From contig NC_088310.1 in the NCBI RefSeq assembly GCF_910592395.1, positions 2,923,501 through 2,987,500 on the forward strand: a DNA stretch of 64,000 nt, read 5' to 3'. This document shows, piece after piece, positions 1-13,839 of the stretch. This DNA is from Lineus longissimus (lineage: Eukaryota; Nemertea; Pilidiophora; Heteronemertea; Lineidae). Position numbers and translations under genes: made by a program. The notes under the pieces were generated by a model. That model ran no database searches and had not been told where the DNA came from. It saw only the letters and a program-made list of their open reading frames with translations. The stretch's first letter is position 1, and the number at the start of each line of letters is the position of its first letter.

Positions 1-243
1 CTTACAACTACCACAAACTACAATGCGTTGCACTCCTATAACCAGTATTGCCGTCAAGCGTAGCCACATTATCCGCCGTTCTCAGCCTCCCCGGACTGTA
101 CCCAAACCCCCATACATAGTACCTAGGTGTCTCTTAGAATTTTGTTTACAACTGCTACCAAAAACTACAATACATTTCTGTCTCGTAGCGTGTATTGTTG
201 TCGAGCATCGCCACTAGCTTCCCGCCGCCTCCAACCTCCTGGG
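1..243. repeat. diverged tandem repeat, two units, truncated by window edge
   Basis: Two similar segments lie about 144-147 bp apart. The first starts TTACAACTACCAC near base 2 and the second TTACAACTGCTACC near base 146. Both continue with a matching AAACTACAAT block, a GTATTG block (bases 45 and 192) with a following GTCRAGC, and a CCGCC...TCCxxCCTCC tail. The match is imperfect with small indels, so the duplication is old. A short open frame across it is not convincing as a gene. It may be the end of a satellite or transposon array that continues to the left of the window. Confidence 0.55.
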
Positions 244-3200
244 ATGTTCATTCCAGTAACGTGAGGAGGATTAGGGGCTTCGATCAACCAGCCAAGCAGG
301 AAATGAACGAACATGATATGAAAATGTCTGCGAAGTGGACATTGTGTGGCACACTGTACAGGATATAGCCAATGTGTTACAATGTGCTGTAGTCAAGTCA
401 GCTCAAAGCATTGTTGAAGGTATGGTATAAAAGTCACGTTTTTGCACTTAAGCCGAGAACTTAAATATTGCTTCAGAATGATTAAAAAATTATCAAATCA
501 GAGCATTGGTTGGCATCTGTATCGTTCCCAAAATACACTCTAGCAAATGTGAGGGGGTATTTTAGACCAATGATGTAAATTTAACCTCTGTAGCGCGCAT
601 CAAAAGCACAGGATACGAAAATCAGCAAAGAAAAGCAGATAGCCGCTGCACATCAGACATTAAGCTTCAACGGAAACGGATATCAACGTTCCTTGGCTCT
701 CTACCTCTGTATCTGACCAATAAAAAGATTTCCTGGTACGACAGTTCCTCAGCAGTACCGCTTTTCAATTTCAGTTCATTTAGCATCTTGTACACGTGCG
801 TAGACGACACTTCACTTCCGATAAACGATGTAGGAAAGGAATTGCTTGTCGTCTGCATGATGACGACCGCCAATTTGGATGGCGTGAATCCCTGTGCCGT
901 CATTCCTAAGATATGTGTTAATCATTTACAATGCTTCTCGCAACCCGCGGGAATAAAACAGGATTCCTTTGATGTTTTTCGCGTAATAAATTGTTGAAAG
1001 AATGACTTGCGTAAGGCGGGGCATCCACATCGAGAGACATGTAGCAAAGTCATAGCCCAGCCGCTTGCAACAATAGCAGACGACGCAGACGACTCATCAA
1101 GTTAATAACAAATTAATTACTTTGCTCCTTTTATCAGGTAACATAGCTGTTTTTCCCCGCCACCCTTGACTCCGCCGCAGCTTCCAAAGTCATCTATTTC
1201 CGCGTGGTACATTGTACATACTCCTACGAATTCATTTCGTAGATACACACATGTTCTTTTTTTAACACGTTAGACCGAATTACTGTGCTTTTTGTACACA
1301 TATCTACATACAATGCACGCGTTGTCTTGGCAGACTTGAGGTGATGTGGATTTCATCAGAATCTTCTGAAGTGCCTTGTAAAAAGCAAGGTCTGTTCGTA
1401 TACAAAATGTATGTATGCGTCTTTTTTTTGGCGAAATAGGAGGAGCGCGTCAAAACAGACGTAATGCACTTTCATAAGTGCATATACATCTTAGAAATAT
1501 CATAGAAATATCTAAGAAAATAATGATGTGACTTTTTCATAAACTGGGAAAAATTGCCGCGACCGAAGTGGCTTGTGGAGTAACGTCTGACAGACGTCGA
1601 CGTATGTACGTCAGCTGCAAAGACTCGTGAGGAAAACTCTATATGAAGGCAGTATCAGATGGTTGCACGAGTTTGCCGAACAGCAACAGGGAGACTTCCT
1701 ATGATTCACTTGTCACAAAATTGGCCAAAAACTGTGCAGTTGCTCCAAGCGGTCGACTGGAAGTGACCTTGGGTTTAGTATCCTTGCTTATACCAGCATG
1801 CAGTGTATATACACTGCTGCTGATACAGAGATCGATCATCTCAGAATAAGAAAAGGGAGGCCAAATATCCCCCTTCCATGAACTCTGTAATTCCGCCCTT
1901 GAATGCAAGCCGAACCAGCTGTATATCGGACCAGAAAAACGGTATTCATATTTCCCGATAGAGCCGAAGGTCACGTTAACTTAATACGGATTAGCAAAAA
2001 AATCAACATACTTAGATCTTTGCAGACCTGAGGACTCCCTTTCACGGGCTTGGCTTTCAGGGTCCTGCTAGTATGGTATTTATTTGTACCTAGTCAGTGA
2101 CCAATCGCCCTGTGACATCCTCCCAACTGCGATGTTATATCACGACTGTCCCTTATTCATCAATGATAATACAGCCCCATTAGACGCGCTCACATTAGCT
2201 CCATTATAAGGTGATATGATTTCTCAACATATGGACAGCCAGCGAATGAAAGACGAAGCTAAAAATATTAATCACCCTAGGGCTCTTTGTGTTGGCTTCT
2301 GGGAGGCGATGAATAGACCTTGCTACCAAATTAATTTCATCAACTAAAACCGAGGGAGAATCACCGGGGAGGACCCGGGAATCACCAACAGTGGGCTCTC
2401 TTGTCATCTTAGAGATTAAATGGCCAGCTTCACGGCGCTTCCTTCCAGGCGACTCGGAGAAAATTAATGTTTAGATGAATTAGTTTTGTGGCATTATGCT
2501 CGATCTTTATCTATTCTTTGCATGCATTCAGATGCCGGCAATCACGAGGTTTAGTCACGAAACGAGCCACTCCGACATTGTTGTTGACCAAAGAGTAACG
2601 GTTAGCTGCAGACCCGATGACTTAATATGTTACGGTCGTCTGCAGCCGTTACGTGAATGATGCGGAGTAAATTAAAAGACGTCTTCAAATGTGATAATTA
2701 CTTGGGAGGATGATTAAAAGAAGTTTGTTATCAATCGTTTAGCCGGGCAAATCCACTGGGAGTTCTTCACATCATGATCGATGCTGGGGCTTCGAAGAAC
2801 GACGCATGTAGTGGGTAAGCGATGCTAAAGTTGATTTTCGAGCAAGCTCGGTGACTTTGACGACCTGTTTTTTCATTGTCGTATTCGCAAGGGGTTGAAA
2901 CAAATGTTTACAACCTATGAAATAAAAGCTGAGGCTGAATAATGAATACGATTGTAAGTTTATGCCACTTGCCACCACGTCTCCCTGTCGCCCGTTTCAG
3001 ATTTGTGCAAACAACGCCTCATTTTTTCTTGACGAAGTTGGCGTTTGATATTGTATGTATTCCATCGTCACCTTTCATTCAGTGACATTCTGAAACAAAG
3101 GAGACACCCCAGTCCCGTACCCTCATGAAATGAAACTATCAAATGCTTTGAGAGAAATATTCTTAGCAGCGCTGGCGACTGTTCATTTCGGAGGCACGTC

Positions 3201-3480
3201 GTTTTTCATACCAAATGAAGAAAAAAACGTGATTGCATAGTGTATATTTAATGTCACACTGTATATTTAGATATACCATTAAACGGCAAGGCATTATCTA
3301 GAAGCAAACAGTCATTATAAAACGACGGATCAGGTTCGAGTAGGAAGGATTCGCTTACGAGAAATCGTTTTGTTTCCGAGTCTCTGCGTTCTGTTTGAAT
3401 TCCTCGTATTACGATGCAGGCCCCTGGGATACAGGTGGTGTCAAGAGACTATCGATACTTGCCGTTACACCCATCGCGAG
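244..3480. other. no gene recognised
   Basis: Ordinary moderately AT-rich sequence with frequent stops in all frames. The open frames present are all under about 92 codons and have no recognisable motif. No RNA gene, long repeat or convincing splice-bounded exon was seen. Confidence 0.5.
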
Positions 3481-3495
3481 ATGCGACAATACGGC

Positions 3496-4337
3496 AAGAT
3501 GGCGGAAACACGGCGCTTCATCGCGAATCCACCGGGGATCGATTTCCCGTCTCTTTATTTCCCCTACTCAACAGCTACTCAATAGGTTAATTGGCAAACA
3601 AATCCAAAACGATGAAACGCGATGTCATGACACTCATAAAATGATGCCTTAATGTATAAGTTGTCACACGAGGCTGTCAATCACGCTACAACATCACGAA
3701 CACAATACCCGTTGGCAATTTTAGGCCTAGATTCCCGGCAGCAAGAAATGCAACAATAAAAGCCTTTTGTTCTTCAAGTGGGAGATGAGACAGGAAAAGT
3801 GAGATTCAGCGTGCATAACTCTGGGCGAAACTGGTAAAATGACACTTAGGATTTTTGCTTCTGTAGAAGCGCAATACGAGCGGTCTGAGCACCGCCATTG
3901 ACAGGCGAGACAGAGAAAAACTCGTGCAGCAGAATAGGAGGCAGTTTTCCTTGAGTGGAACCTTTCTCAGGTTGGAGCGGTAAGCAATAATTATTTGTAC
4001 TACACGTAATTACGATAGATCGGTAAACAAATAACAAATGCTCACAATGCAGGAAACTGAGTAATGTTGCCTCATTGCTAATATTTATCTACATCAACGA
4101 CACCGAAAGTCAGCCGCCATCTTGAAAAAATATCATCTGTCCTTCGCAACTTCCGCTTGAATCGATCTGCTGCAGTTGCATCATATGTAACATTGCAAGA
4201 GAGCTTTGTTATCAAAAGCTGCCCCAGTAGAAGAACAGTGCTAGCTTCGACTCCTTTTTGTAATGTAGACGATGCAAATAAAACATAAAATTGCAGCTTA
4301 AATCTTTTAGAAATTTCATTGAAGGGCGGCCATCTTG
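3496..4337. promoter_or_regulatory. three YY1-like motifs within 0.85 kb
   Basis: AAGATGGCGG occurs at 3496-3505 on the plus strand. The reverse-orientation forms GCCGCCATCTTG and GGGCGGCCATCTTG occur at 4113-4124 and 4324-4337. This is the core bound by the animal zinc-finger factor YY1, often near transcription starts or within the first codons of housekeeping genes. The sites face each other. A 130-codon minus-strand frame between 4078 and 4470 overlaps two of them but resembles no known protein. The motif matches are visible; any function is inferred. Confidence 0.3.
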
Positions 4338-4339
4338 TT

Positions 4340-7300
4340 TTGAAACGTATCGAAGAGCGCGCCTCGTGAATACTATTCTTGCTTTGAAACCGGGAAGGGA
4401 TATTCGATCGGGTTATTGTCTCCATCGGTTGGGTAGCTTTGAGAACCCTACACCCGTCCGCTACCAGCATTCAGGAGTGATGTTATAGGTCAACTTTATT
4501 TCTTCCGAAACATAGGTTCTACCTTTCTGATAAAGAGTGCCTTTTATCACATACGTAGGCTAGTGTTCATCCTGTCTACTACCCTTTGATGTTTCCCTGC
4601 AGCTCCCGTTTGAAAGTGAGTGCCGGCCCGGCGTGAATATAGGCGAAAACATCATACGTCAGGAGACACGGCTGATGAATTCTTACTTTTTTACCAATTA
4701 AAAATATGTTTGAAGACGAAAACTTCAAACTATACTTATCTTGTCAAAAGTTGTATTTACGCTTCAAGATGTCAGGGATTAAAGCGAAAATTTCTGTGAA
4801 AGTTAAGGAGAAGGATAGAAAGATGGTATGGGTATATTCCCAGCAGGGCCTGGGATCTTTTGTGTCAGAAGCTCTCCTAATGTCAGCGCGTAGTAAAGTG
4901 CAAACCAAACTCATCAGGGATCAGTCCGTGATGGAGGATATCAGGTATCAATGGGTACGTTATTTTGACACATCCTTGAAGTTGACGGCCTGTTTTTTAC
5001 ATGAAAGTTCACCAAATGCTTCATATTTATGAACCATGCAACAGTGCAGCCTAAGGACGGGTCTACAGAAGCGCTTTTAGCGAAGCTGAACCATTGTGAA
5101 AGAAACTGTCGAGCCTATCCTTCAAACCATAGGGAATTTCGTCAAAACAACAGCAGACAAAGTGACAAGTGTCCGAGAATTTCACCCCACCTCACTTGAA
5201 TATCATTATCAAATGTACTCATTGCCTGTAAACGGTGAACATTTTCAACCTTTAATCTCACTTTCCACCAAGTTGGTTCAATCAAGTTTCTACGTTACGA
5301 GCAAAAACTGATCGAAGCCACTCTAACATAATTCATCATGTCGCTAACAAGACATGTGAAAGAACACTATTGTGCGAATCCAGCAAAGGGCAGAACGTTA
5401 TGAAATGTGGTAACGGTTCTTGTAACTTAGCATACCGCAATTTCACTAATAGCATTTTAACTTGATGTCTCATTGTTACCACGTTTTCAAATCTTTAGTT
5501 GCACAATGGGGAAAAACTGACCACTTCTGGCGTCTCAGAACGTGAACGGTTTCAAAAGAATATTACGAAGTAAAATATGAAAAAGACCACGTGAGAATGA
5601 GGTAAATGGAAAGAAGACGCGGAATAAGAGTAAATAAAGAATTTTTACTTCCGTTGGTATTTTAGATGATATTGTCTTGCGTTGAAATTGACATGGTCAG
5701 CAGATTGATATGACGGTTAACGAATCAAAAATGAAATAGAAATTTGCTAGAGTGGATGCGCTTGTGAGTAATTTCAAATTTTATGTCATCTGAAAAATTC
5801 GATGGATCTGAAAGTGCCTTGATCCTTCATCGTGAATGGGTATGGCAGTCAGATCCTCATCTCATACAACAGCTTTTGTGATATGATGAAACGAAAGGAA
5901 AACCAACGAATACGCGGATTGATGATAATGCATAAATTTCCTAAGAATGGTGTCATCAATGAACACTTCTTGAAGAAGCTCATTGGACTTTAGAGTGTCT
6001 TTACAGTTTGCCGCTTCGGACTGGCTTGCCGATCTCAAGATTCGAATTTGTTTTTTGGTGATGTTAATTAGACATCCTAGTGCAGTTGCTACGTTCAGTA
6101 TTTGCATGAACTCGAGCCTGTATCGCCAGCGATTTAGTCCCTCGCCAACCAACCTCACCAAGGACTAAAGTGCTTTCGAAATTCTTAAACTGCCTTTTGC
6201 GAAGACACATTTGAATTCAACATGATGCAGGAAATTCAAGAAGATGAAATTCTTATCAATGAGGAGACACCGTCTGGACGTCTCAAGCGAAATGCAGAAG
6301 GTTGTGCGACAAATGGCTTTGGAATGGATACCTTTCCAACCACTTTCCACTCATGGTTAAGCTGACCGACCTTTGAACAACCAGGGCTGGTTTAATTTTC
6401 TTCAACAGTTAAGAGCAGATAAAGAAGCTTTCCTTTCAGTCTGGTGACATGGCCAACCTGATTGTGTCACCATTCGTACGTTTCTTTCCCGAGTTCCGAA
6501 CCGTGGTATTTCACACCGCATTGTTGCAATCGACATGTGAATTTTTAAACCAATATTCAGGTGAAAACTGGGAAAAACAAGCCGTTTGCTTCGATTAGCA
6601 TTGTGGACGGTTCGGTTGACAGCTACAGCAGCGTTGCAACATGCTGAAAGGGTTTCTTTCTGTGACTCAGCCCCAAGCTTACTTTTATCTGCCAACTCTC
6701 ATGATCATTCGTGTTCGTGCATTGCAGATAGAATCAGCACAATGCAAAGTTAATTTCGATATTATCATGTTTTAGTTAGTTTTGACAAAATTTGTGATGT
6801 GCATGTCGTGACTGTGACTTTATTTCTGGCTATAGTGTTTGGTGAGAGCACCATCGGATACCTCTTGATTGATGCCGGGTCATGGAGATTGGTGCCCTTA
6901 CCATTCTTGGGTTATTCCCTGGTCTGTATGTCACATTTCATACTAGTATATAGATAACCATGACAGATGATTTAACTTGTTGGCCGATTGTTTCTAAATA
7001 ATCGTATAAGTTATTTAAGACGAAAGAGACCAATGGCTAAATCAAGGCAGAGATAGTTCCATCGATATACATGTAAAAGTTAGTTTCATGTCACATGTTA
7101 TAATATCCCCACTATAATTGACTGAAAAAATTTGTCAAAATAGCTCCAGAATGCAACGTACAGTATGATATGTATTGTGAAGTTATCATTGATTAGCCAA
7201 TGATACCAGCAACTAATCACCCATGATGCTGAATAGCTCACCATGCTAACTCTAGCCTTCATAGCCTACAGTGGAATGGATGTACATGGAGACGTCGGAG

Positions 7301-9230
7301 GGGATTATCTCCTAATATTCTGCCTATTATGGCTGCTGGGACGTGCCGGCTCACGTCTCATTATTGATCCTTCACCTAATACATGTATCCTATTCGCAAG
7401 GTGTGTACTTTCAGTAGCCTGGGTGTTGGATGATTAGCATCCTTAGGAACTGCGGTGGATGGGGAAGGCAAGGTGGTTAAGGGAAAACAAAAAATCAGTT
7501 TGAAGCAATACCGTATGGAGCATATTCATGAATTTACATTGTACGTCATGTGAAGTGTAAATGACGTATGTAGTGATATGTCCTAAAAGAGAATTATCTG
7601 AATCACAATGGTAATATTCAAAGTCAAAATGATATTTATGCCAGGTTTCACCGGGTACCAGTATGCCAAAACTGCTCAACGGGCATGTAAAACTCTACAG
7701 TGTAATTAAAGGGTCGTTCTGTAAACAAATGTGGATGACTTCTGAGATGCAGTATACTCGTGCGGGTGTAATATAAATTTGCGCTGCATCATTTTTCCTA
7801 GGAGTTTATAGTAATCAGCTCAGTAGTGACTGCTGCCTACTTTACCATTCAAGATTGTCAAAGTTCCTCGAGCCAACCACGGCTTGAACCTTAGGGTGGA
7901 TGCCACCCATGTTCGCCAGGTGACGTCCACTTATAGTTGCCCCTTTCAGCCCTGGCCCCTCACCGCCACTTCAGAGTCAGAATGGCCACCTCCCCGCCCC
8001 TTTATGCGGAAAGCAGCCCGAGGGTGCAACCAAATTACTCCTCATTGAGATTTTAACTATGATGGGTGCTTTATTGACGTGGTTGATCACCAAGGTCTAT
8101 CCGCACGCCTCAAACGTGTCATTAGGAAGCCCGGCGGTTTGGCTTCAAGAAATGTGTCTGACTTCTGCCACCAACAAATTAAATTCAAATTCATGAAAAC
8201 CGCGTGGCGTAAATGAGTATTCTTTGAGATATTTCATTTGCATTTTCTAAAGCAATAACATTCAAAATTTTCGATTCGATTTCAACATGAAAGCTGTTTC
8301 TGTGAATTCGAAGCAATCGCAATACGAAATGAGTTTCTTCGAATTTTAGAGAGCAAGATACTTTTGAAATAAAAGTCTGGAAGCAATGTCATTTTGTCGA
8401 AAGGAACGCTTCCCCTTCTCTTGGTGGAAGCTAATGATAAAAATAAGTAACGAAGTACACTCAGGTGAAACAAACAGCAATCATGGCAATATCAGATGGA
8501 AGTTTCTTCGACCGATACCTAAAAAATCTGACCATGTATATCGGTAATTTTTTCTCCAAGCTTCGTCTATGAATAAAGAGCCGCCGACATCATTTTCATT
8601 ACATTATTCCCTCGGACACAACAAGATACCCCACACAAATGGAAAAGGCAAACCGGGTTCACACACCAGCAGTATTCAAAACAGTTCCTTTGAGTTCTTT
8701 GTCCGGGCTTTTTCTTTGATTGTTTGATGCCTGGCATTACGGAAGTGATGCGTGGCATTTGATGTAAATATGCCTTCTCCTGCGTGGGGATGCCTTTTTT
8801 TTATGGAACACCTTTACATAGTTTGTTAATGTCGATTAGGCTTCAAAGGATTACGTTTTTATATCGTAGGTGTTTCTATCTACATCACCTTTCTGAAAAT
8901 GTTTGGACGTTTTCGTCATGTGCTGAAAAGAAGTTCGTCAGCGGGTTTGCGCGCCATGGCTGTATTGCGTAAGTTCATCCGAGGTGCCCGCGCTAGCGCC
9001 GTTTGTAACGTAATTCCCACGAGAGACGACAGTAAGCCTAGTTTGATATTTGGCACATGATATTGTCTCCATTATACGAAAAAAGCACTTTGGAATGGTT
9101 TCCAGGGGCCGGTTTCAGAAAGTGTCATAAATGCATTTGCCAGTAGTCATTTCGGGTACCATTTACGTACGAGAAACTGATGACTGAAGCCTTATGTGCC
9201 TAAAAGGTATGATAGGACGAAGTAAGCAAC
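4340..9230. other. no gene recognised
   Basis: No RNA gene or recognisable coding exon. The longest plus-strand frame (4706-5032, 108 codons, Lys-rich) has no family resemblance and no flanking splice sites that I would trust. A GC-richer patch near 7.86-8.03 kb may be a fragment of an old repeat, but no second copy is visible here. Confidence 0.45.
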
Positions 9231-9234
9231 TAAC

Positions 9235-9252
9235 TACATGTATATACATGTA
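9235..9252. repeat. perfect 18-bp ACATGT-type palindrome
   Basis: TACATGTATATACATGTA reads identically on both strands. It is built from two ACATGT blocks joined by an ATA-rich spacer. A longer relative with the same building block lies at 42082-42107. Confidence 0.7.
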
Positions 9253-9254
9253 TA

Positions 9255-12200
9255 TGTATTGGTCCCATGAGTGGTTATGTTACCGGGGTTCCACTGTATA
9301 ATATATAGGCTATTCCTGCCCTTCTCTCACTTTCTGCATGCATATCGTTAAAATCAATGCTAAATACTATGAAAATTCCCTTCAGACTAATTCACAGATC
9401 GCCAACTCGTATCGTATGCTATACTGTGCACTTTGCCCACGCCGTGGCGATTTCTTGGCTTCCACTAGTTCCTTCGCCGACACTGCAGACTACGAAGCGT
9501 TAACACAGCATCTTCTGTGTTCCTGGCTACCGCCTCTTGTCTCTCGCCTCATTCAATTAATTCATAGAGCACTATACTTAGTATCCTGTTGATCTAACCA
9601 AGTATAGGATATTACAAGGGGGGATTATCGCCACCTCACAAAGGACAGTCATCCTGATGCTGGCACTAATTAAATCCCCGAGACACACATGGCTATAGGA
9701 GACAACCTAGGTGTCCTTCTGTGTTTCCAAGAATAAACAATATTTCGCACACTCTTGTTTATGATAAAGACGAAAGTGGTGAATAAATTGCGCGGCTCAA
9801 AACTTTGAATATGAGGTAAGCATGTAGTGCCAGTGTAAGAACGAAACTCGGAATGGTGGTTTGCAAGTCAAAAGAGTTGCACCTTCTTTTTCTCAAATTT
9901 CGAGAAGGTGTTCTAATTGGTGGAATACTTCAGCCACATCCATGACAGAAATGACATTATCGTACTCAAGAATAAATAAAATTTCACTTCCTTATGTCTC
10001 ATGTCCTCTATATGTCATCCAGGGAATTTTGTCATACATATTTTCCTTTGACTGTCATCTTCTTATGCAGACCGACGACCTTATACCACTGTTAAAACGA
10101 TTACATGTATCTCATTCCACATCACCAACCTGGTAGGAAAGCGTTAATTTCAGAACGCTGCTCGGCCTCCAGTAATCAATTAATGAGTATGCTAAGCCAG
10201 AGAATGCTTTTTAGAGAATCAATTTTTAATTTTCACGAGAAAAAGAGCTCCATTTGATCGATGGTATCCGAAAACCATCACATGGGGCGGCGGTGCCTCG
10301 AGGCGGTGAGTCTACCAGTATCTCATCAGAACACGGTTATTTGCCGACCTGAAGATGTTCGATTTAAAATTCAATTTCAATGACACCAGAGTCGAGTTAC
10401 AGAGGATGTTTTTTCTTTGTAGAGTATGGCTTTTGTTTTCACATCATATGGCGTGAACTTTGCAGTGAAATATTGCTTTTACAATTGGTTATGTGCATGA
10501 TGCCCTGCACAGTGAGAATTCGAACAAAATGTCGGTGCAATGATCTTGCCTAACCATCGCATCGGTGGAGCAAGGAAGCCATTCAATAAAATTTACATCG
10601 ATGGCAATATTGCAAATTATCATAATACAGTTTCACTGCGAGTAGATCGAAATCTAGGCGTGTCATCATCAAGAATGGTCGTGGCTGTGGTTTCGCTGTA
10701 CAATCATTATCAAAGAACGAGGATTGGTTGTGGCTCACAAATGATGTCCACAACCTCTTCTTGAGTTTTGTAGACGTCTCGACACCAGATTACACCACTG
10801 CAACATGAGGATGCCTGAGTACCCTGTATGAATATTTGATTTAAGTTGATTCCTCCATCTAGGGATTCCTCTATCAAGGGATTAGTAGATGATCTTAGCG
10901 CATGCAGCTATTGTAGCTGGACACCGACAAATGTACGTGGCGAACTGGTGGACATATATGCAACATGGAGAAAGTGCGATGACCTATTAATGGGTTGGCT
11001 AAAACGTTTTTACATTCATTTCCACAGTTTTCTGAGAAACCTCTGACTTGGTGTTTACAAGGTCAGAAAGGTTTGTAAACAAGTAAGCAGGTATGTGTAC
11101 ATGGGCGAATATTATTTCTAGGCAAGTTGCGCAACGGGGCAATTTCATGAGAGATATATTGTGAAGTGTAAAGTCTGGTTTTACCTTATACAAAATATTG
11201 TATGTAATATGCGTAGGTGTTTTACATGAATCATTACGCAACTTATATTGAGATATCTCACCCAAACATCTCATATTGACTAGACCCAAAATGTTATGCA
11301 TTTCAAAAACAATATGTGCCGAATTCATCTTCTTCTCAAGGTGGATTCGAATACTCACCCTTGAACCATCTGGTTTTGCACGCATCTACAGATGTGACGG
11401 GTAAAGTACTGCCTATCTTGCCTATGGAATCTACACTGAGGGATTACCTTGTTTTCATGGCAACAACTAATCCCCTCCCGACGCCTTGTAACCCTGGAGA
11501 ATGCTCAGCTTATAGTCATGTTCAATTTCAGAGATTCGACCGCATATAACTGATCAATACGTCTCATGATTCACACTGTAATATAACAGGATAGGCCTGG
11601 ACTTAAAATTTCAATCTGCAATTTCTTCGATGACTTCACACTAACAACTGGAAATGGCTTCTAAATGTGGAAGACCTCAACATTCTATTGTCATCAATCA
11701 TAGAAACCACTTCCCTATTTCAAATGCATTAAACCTGGCTAATGAGAATGTGGAAACCCTAAATATTACCACTGTCTTCAGGCATCCATTGAATTAAAAA
11801 CCAATATGACTTCAGGTCTTGTCCAGGTGAAATCTGAGAAAGGGTGCACTGGGCATGCGAGTGACCATCATTTCGGCCGATAATCCACATTTGTTCAGCA
11901 CTCATGTTAACATATGGGTTATTTTCACTTCTCTCTGCTGATTAATATCAATTCCTTGATTGATTAGCCTATTAATTATCGATTTTTGTTAATCATGAAT
12001 TGTAATCATACCAGTGCTAGACGATATGTAACTGATATTCAATACTGTTGTTCCTTTCCCCATACATGGCTGTCGATTACTCTCAGGATAGACTGAATAT
12101 CCCCCAGTTTAGGGTTCAGAACATACCAGCGAATCTGGACCAATTCAAGAGTGGCTCGGTTTCCACATCTTGACCACCAATGTTCTTGCTCTGGCTCATC

Positions 12201-13490
12201 AACCCGGCTACGTTTAAAGGGGGTGTATAGACCATCAGGTTCAGGATGGGTTGGCACGCCACGCAAAAAAGCCTAAAATGGCTTAGAAACACTGGCATCG
12301 CTTTGTTTCGAATCACTCGTTCTTGGTCATGCCAAAGACGATAAATTCAATTCAATGGTAAGTTATCGGCCATGTCCACGTGTACATACTTACGTTCACT
12401 TTCCTAGCATTAAGTAACATCGCACAACGAAGGGCTAGTTTACATAATTAGTAAACTTATTGGTCTAAAAGTAAAGAATGTGCCCGTCGTGATATTTGCT
12501 AAGGGGACGCCCCGTCAAGAGAGAACAAACTCAACAATTCACTCCTCTTTGACGGCCGTCAACAAATCTGATGAAAACCAAACGACAAGAATAGCAATCC
12601 CGATGTTTGTTTGGCCTGGTGACGTAAAAGCGGCGGAAACATTCATTTTAAAAGTGTAAAGCAAGAATTCCAAGTGTATTGGCTTCATTTTGTGTTGGAT
12701 TTGTTTATCATGGAAAGATGTGTGATATGTTGGCGTTCCAAGACCTCTTTGTTGGCCGTGCGTGTCCGCGATGCCCCAGAAGTGAATGTCTTGGAAAAAA
12801 CATCCGTCTGATTGGAGCCGGTGTTCCACATTTTTCAGGGTTTCCAACAATATGGGCACTGCATGTCCTTGTAGTCGTGTGATGAGGATGCTTATGTCAA
12901 ATACCATTGGAACACTTGCACGTTTTACTCAGCGCGCAGTAGATTATCATTCATTCAGTGTTCTTTACGAGAACAAATACATTTCCTGACCTCAAACCTC
13001 AACAAGCTACGCCAGATCCACACATTTCTAAAAACTGCATCCCCAAAGGCAAGTTCAATGGATTTTGAATTCATATTTGCCTTCCTTAAATATAGGTCAT
13101 AATACCTGAGGCAAAATCGAAATAAACCTGCTGCAACCAGCGACGCTTCATCATTCCTATCAATTTGTATTGTGCTTGTGTCTTGTGTCCTGGGTTCCAT
13201 ACATCAATATCACATTCGAATTCCTGGCTTTCTCATTACCAAAATTTTCATGTTTCTTTGATCAACATTGTACATTACATGTACCTAGTTGTTTTTCTAA
13301 ATTCATGAACAAAAACTAGCATTTCTCTGGGAATGACCCTTCTTGCGTATGCCTGTTGATTTGATGTCTGTTGGAGCAATATTGTCACCAATTAGCACTG
13401 TTTCCGTTCATCCTTCGCTAGATAATTATCCCCGCCACAAGGCTAACGCGTATCAAATACACCAATAGAGAGGCCATTAGTTGGCGGAAT
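9255..13490. other. no gene recognised
   Basis: Mostly AT-rich. The open frames of 122-128 codons on the minus strand (10999-11385 and 12539-12907) have no motif, no credible initiation context and no recognisable homologue. Nothing else stands out. Confidence 0.45.
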
Positions 13491-13495
13491 TAGCT

Positions 13496-13835
13496 TTTGG
13501 CGATGGATGGCGAATTGACTTGTTCGGAAGCCATGCCGAGTCTGATGTATTATATGAGACTTTTATTGGATAATTGAATCATTGTAAATTTCAGTTTTTT
13601 TCTGATTTTACAAAATGAAACTGAAATTCGATCCAGTTTCAGATGCATTTAGCGTTTTACTGCATTTTTAGAAGAACTTCGTGAGACCATTCGGAAGAAG
13701 AATTTGGCGATTACATGATTGACTTAGAAGGCATAGCGTGTCTGAAATTCGGATGTATGATGTGAAATTGATATTGGGTTAAAATCTGTTTGTTTGCCAA
13801 TTTCACTCCATGAAACTAAACTTGAACTCAATCTG
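13496..13835. repeat. ancient tandem duplication, about 207-bp period
   Basis: Copy A starts at TTTGGCGAT (13496) and copy B at TTTGGCGAT (13703). Both then share ATTGACTT, a GGAAG/AGAAG-GCAT block, TCTGA, TGTAT, ATTGG and ATGAAACT in the same order, with several indels between them. The order and the constant offset make chance unlikely. Only copy A has the long hairpin at 13587-13628. Confidence 0.5.
13587..13628. repeat. 11-bp inverted repeat carrying IRF-like half sites
   Basis: AATTTCAGTTT (13587-13597) is the exact reverse complement of AAACTGAAATT (13618-13628), with a 20-base loop. The right arm contains GAAACTGAAA, which fits the GAAANNGAAA core recognised by interferon regulatory factors. 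The left arm holds the same core partly on the other strand. The stem is short for a microRNA precursor. Confidence 0.6.
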
Positions 13836-13839
13836 CTAT

